Positions 6,052-7,407 of a DNA stretch of 7,407 nucleotides are shown here, one piece after another (positions within the stretch are counted from its first letter, which is position 1; each line of letters starts with the position of its first letter). The notes below the pieces were generated by a model. The model did not search any database and was not told where the DNA came from. It was given only the letters and a program-made list of their open reading frames with translations. The translations under genes and the position numbers were made by a program. Source of the DNA: Pseudomonadota bacterium (GTDB taxonomy: Bacteria; Pseudomonadota; Gammaproteobacteria; Pseudomonadales; Pseudohongiellaceae); contig JADFOC010000084.1 of NCBI GenBank assembly GCA_022563075.1, positions 1-7,407 of the forward strand. The letters are read 5' to 3'.

Positions 6052-7230
6052 CTATATTTCGACCATGGTGCCGACCACACGATCGCCTTCAAGCAGGTGT
6101 CTCAATTGTTGGTTGGGACCAACGATGATTTCAATGTCATCGTCGATCTCGCTCGTCAGTTCCTGATATTCGTCATCAGCCAGTCCCACTTCGATTTTAG
6201 TCTTGCGAGCGATGCCGTGATCATTAATAAAGATAAAATACTCACTACGCATCATCGAACGATCTTCTTCGAAGATAATAGCTTGTATAGGTATGGCGGA
6301 GACTTCCTGATCCTGGCGCGTGAAAATTTCTGCTCGGCATGACATGCCAGGGCGCAAGACGACCTCACCGGGATCGGTGATATCAATCTTCACGGTGAAG
6401 CTCAGGCCCTGCCTGCCTGGAGCAATCTTGGCTGTATTGGCAATATAGCGAACGACTCCAATCATCGGCTGGTCGGGGTAGGCGATTGCCACTATCTCGG
6501 CACGCTGGCCTACCGCGATGTTGGCGATATCGGCTTCATCCACCAACACTTCGGTGTAGATGCTCGCCGGATTAGCGATGGTCATTAACGATGATCCGGG
6601 AATGTTGGTGGAGCTGGCGATGGCCGTCTCGCCGACCTTGATATCCAGGCTGGTGATTACCCCATTGATGGGCGATTCGATTTTAGTCTTACTGAGCTGA
6701 TCAGTTACTTGATCCAGTTGTGCATTGGCCTGGGTCAGCCTTTCTCGTGCTGATCTAAGGTCAATCAGCGCCAGGTCAAGCTGGTTCTTGGCGGTGTCGA
6801 ATTCATTGTCACCAATCATGTTTCGCTCGTGCAAACTCCTGCTACGCTCGAATACGCGAGCCAGGTTCTCAATCCTCACTTCCTGACGTTGGATATCGAT
6901 CGTGTTTATTCTCATCGCAGCTGCCGACTGTTCCAAGCCAGCAATAAAATTCGTATCATCCACTTGCAGCAACAATTGACCCCGATGCACCACATCACCT
7001 TCTTCGACGTAGAGTGCGGCGACTTTTCCAATCACTTCCGAACTCAGCATCACTTCCTCTTCATGTGCCAAAAAACCGGAGGCAAGAATAGACGGGCTGA
7101 TTATCCGCTGTGCTAACAGGGAGACATTGACTTCTTTAGTGCTGGTGCCAAATACCGTGCGATTGATAAAAGGCAGCGCGACCACGGTACTAAGAATAAT
7201 GGCGATCAATAGGAGTTTCTTGGCGTTCAT
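6052..7230 (-). CDS. HlyD/MacA-type periplasmic adaptor (membrane fusion protein)
   Basis: The protein has 392 residues. An N-terminal membrane anchor or uncleaved signal lies at about 5-27. Then come half a lipoyl domain (about 60-92, 'EVIGKVAALYVEEGDVVHRGQLL'), a helical hairpin rich in heptads (about 95-183), the second lipoyl half ('KIESPINGVITSLDIKVGE', about 183-201), a beta-barrel (about 222-305) and a membrane-proximal domain to the end. This is the standard order of RND/ABC-type adaptors. Members bridge an inner-membrane transporter to a TolC-like channel, and the hairpin carries the channel-contact tip. ATPase and permease follow on the same strand, making a MacAB-like set. The start is ATG 7230 with AAGAG ten nt upstream. 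No lipobox cysteine is present, so anchoring is by the N-terminal helix. The transported substrate is not revealed. Confidence 0.93.
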   Translation of the reverse strand: MNAKKLLLIAIILSTVVALPFINRTVFGTSTKEVNVSLLAQRIISPSILASGFLAHEEEVMLSSEVIGKVAALYVEEGDVVHRGQLLLQVDDTNFIAGLEQSAAAMRINTIDIQRQEVRIENLARVFERSRSLHERNMIGDNEFDTAKNQLDLALIDLRSARERLTQANAQLDQVTDQLSKTKIESPINGVITSLDIKVGETAIASSTNIPGSSLMTIANPASIYTEVLVDEADIANIAVGQRAEIVAIAYPDQPMIGVVRYIANTAKIAPGRQGLSFTVKIDITDPGEVVLRPGMSCRAEIFTRQDQEVSAIPIQAIIFEEDRSMMRSEYFIFINDHGIARKTKIEVGLADDEYQELTSEIDDDIEIIVGPNQQLRHLLEGDRVVGTMVEI

Positions 7231-7325
7231 GACTGCGAATCTCTTTCCCTAAGTTAGGTACGTCTAATTAATTGCCAAACACGCTGAATTTATTGCAACG
7301 GGGCGCCACCCTAGCATATTTCCAA

Positions 7326-7407
7326 CTAGGTGAACGCAAAATACGCCCAAACGCCAAGAATAAGCAGATAAGGCGCCAAAACGAGGGTGAGAGCCTTGCT
7401 AAGGCTG
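7326..7407 (-). CDS. C-terminal end of an unidentified membrane protein
   Basis: On the minus strand the frame is open from the right window edge to TAG at 7328-7326 and gives 26 residues. They end in a strongly hydrophobic stretch (ALTLVLAPYLLILGVWAYFA), which looks like a C-terminal membrane helix. Its orientation matches the adaptor gene 95 bp downstream, so it may be the preceding gene of the same cluster. A plus-strand frame is also open across these bases but gives a highly charged peptide with no family resemblance. The fragment is too short to name. Confidence 0.45.
   Translation of the reverse strand, partial: SLSKALTLVLAPYLLILGVWAYFAFT

Noticed and set aside
7251..7278. Possible promoter TTGGCA-16 bp-TAACTT upstream of the adaptor gene on the minus strand
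   Set aside because: The -10 matches only three of six positions, and the implied leader would be about 14 nt, too short for the AAGAG ribosome site region.

Overview
The window reads as chromosomal DNA of a Gram-negative bacterium, most likely a (marine-type) gammaproteobacterium. The reasons are an envelope-directed sigma/anti-sigma pair, a MacA/MacB-like periplasmic adaptor with an inner-membrane exporter, exported proteins with Sec signals, and moderate GC content. This placement is an inference from gene types; there is no rRNA or other taxonomic marker. No insertion sequence, tRNA, CRISPR array or phage gene was seen.

Left part, plus strand (1-2402): a three-gene set. It begins with the C-terminal 62 residues of an ECF-type sigma factor (region 4, cut by the window edge). 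After 13 bp comes a single-pass membrane protein with an anti-sigma-like cytoplasmic N-terminus and a HEAT-repeat C-terminal domain predicted to lie in the periplasm. After a further 39 bp comes an exported DUF4097-type beta-solenoid protein built from eleven 18-residue DTSGG repeats. Spacing and order suggest one operon in which the membrane protein holds the sigma factor, with the repeat protein as likely partner or output. A strong hairpin at 2424-2459 ends it and lies between convergent genes.

Middle, minus strand (2466-4012): a membrane fatty-acid-desaturase-family protein (GTG start) that carries all three histidine boxes, and upstream of it a small exported cupin. They are separated by 176 bp with no credible gene.

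Right part, minus strand (4087-7407): an ABC export operon read right to left. Its order is a HlyD/MacA-type adaptor, a LolD/MacB-type ATPase, and a MacB/FtsX-type permease whose start codon overlaps the ATPase stop (TAATG). A TolC-type outer-membrane channel is not encoded here. At the far right edge, the last 26 codons of another minus-strand gene, ending in a membrane-helix-like segment, lie 95 bp upstream of the adaptor.

Most genes belong to recognisable families. The least ordinary part is the sigma / HEAT-domain anti-sigma-like / DTSGG-solenoid module.
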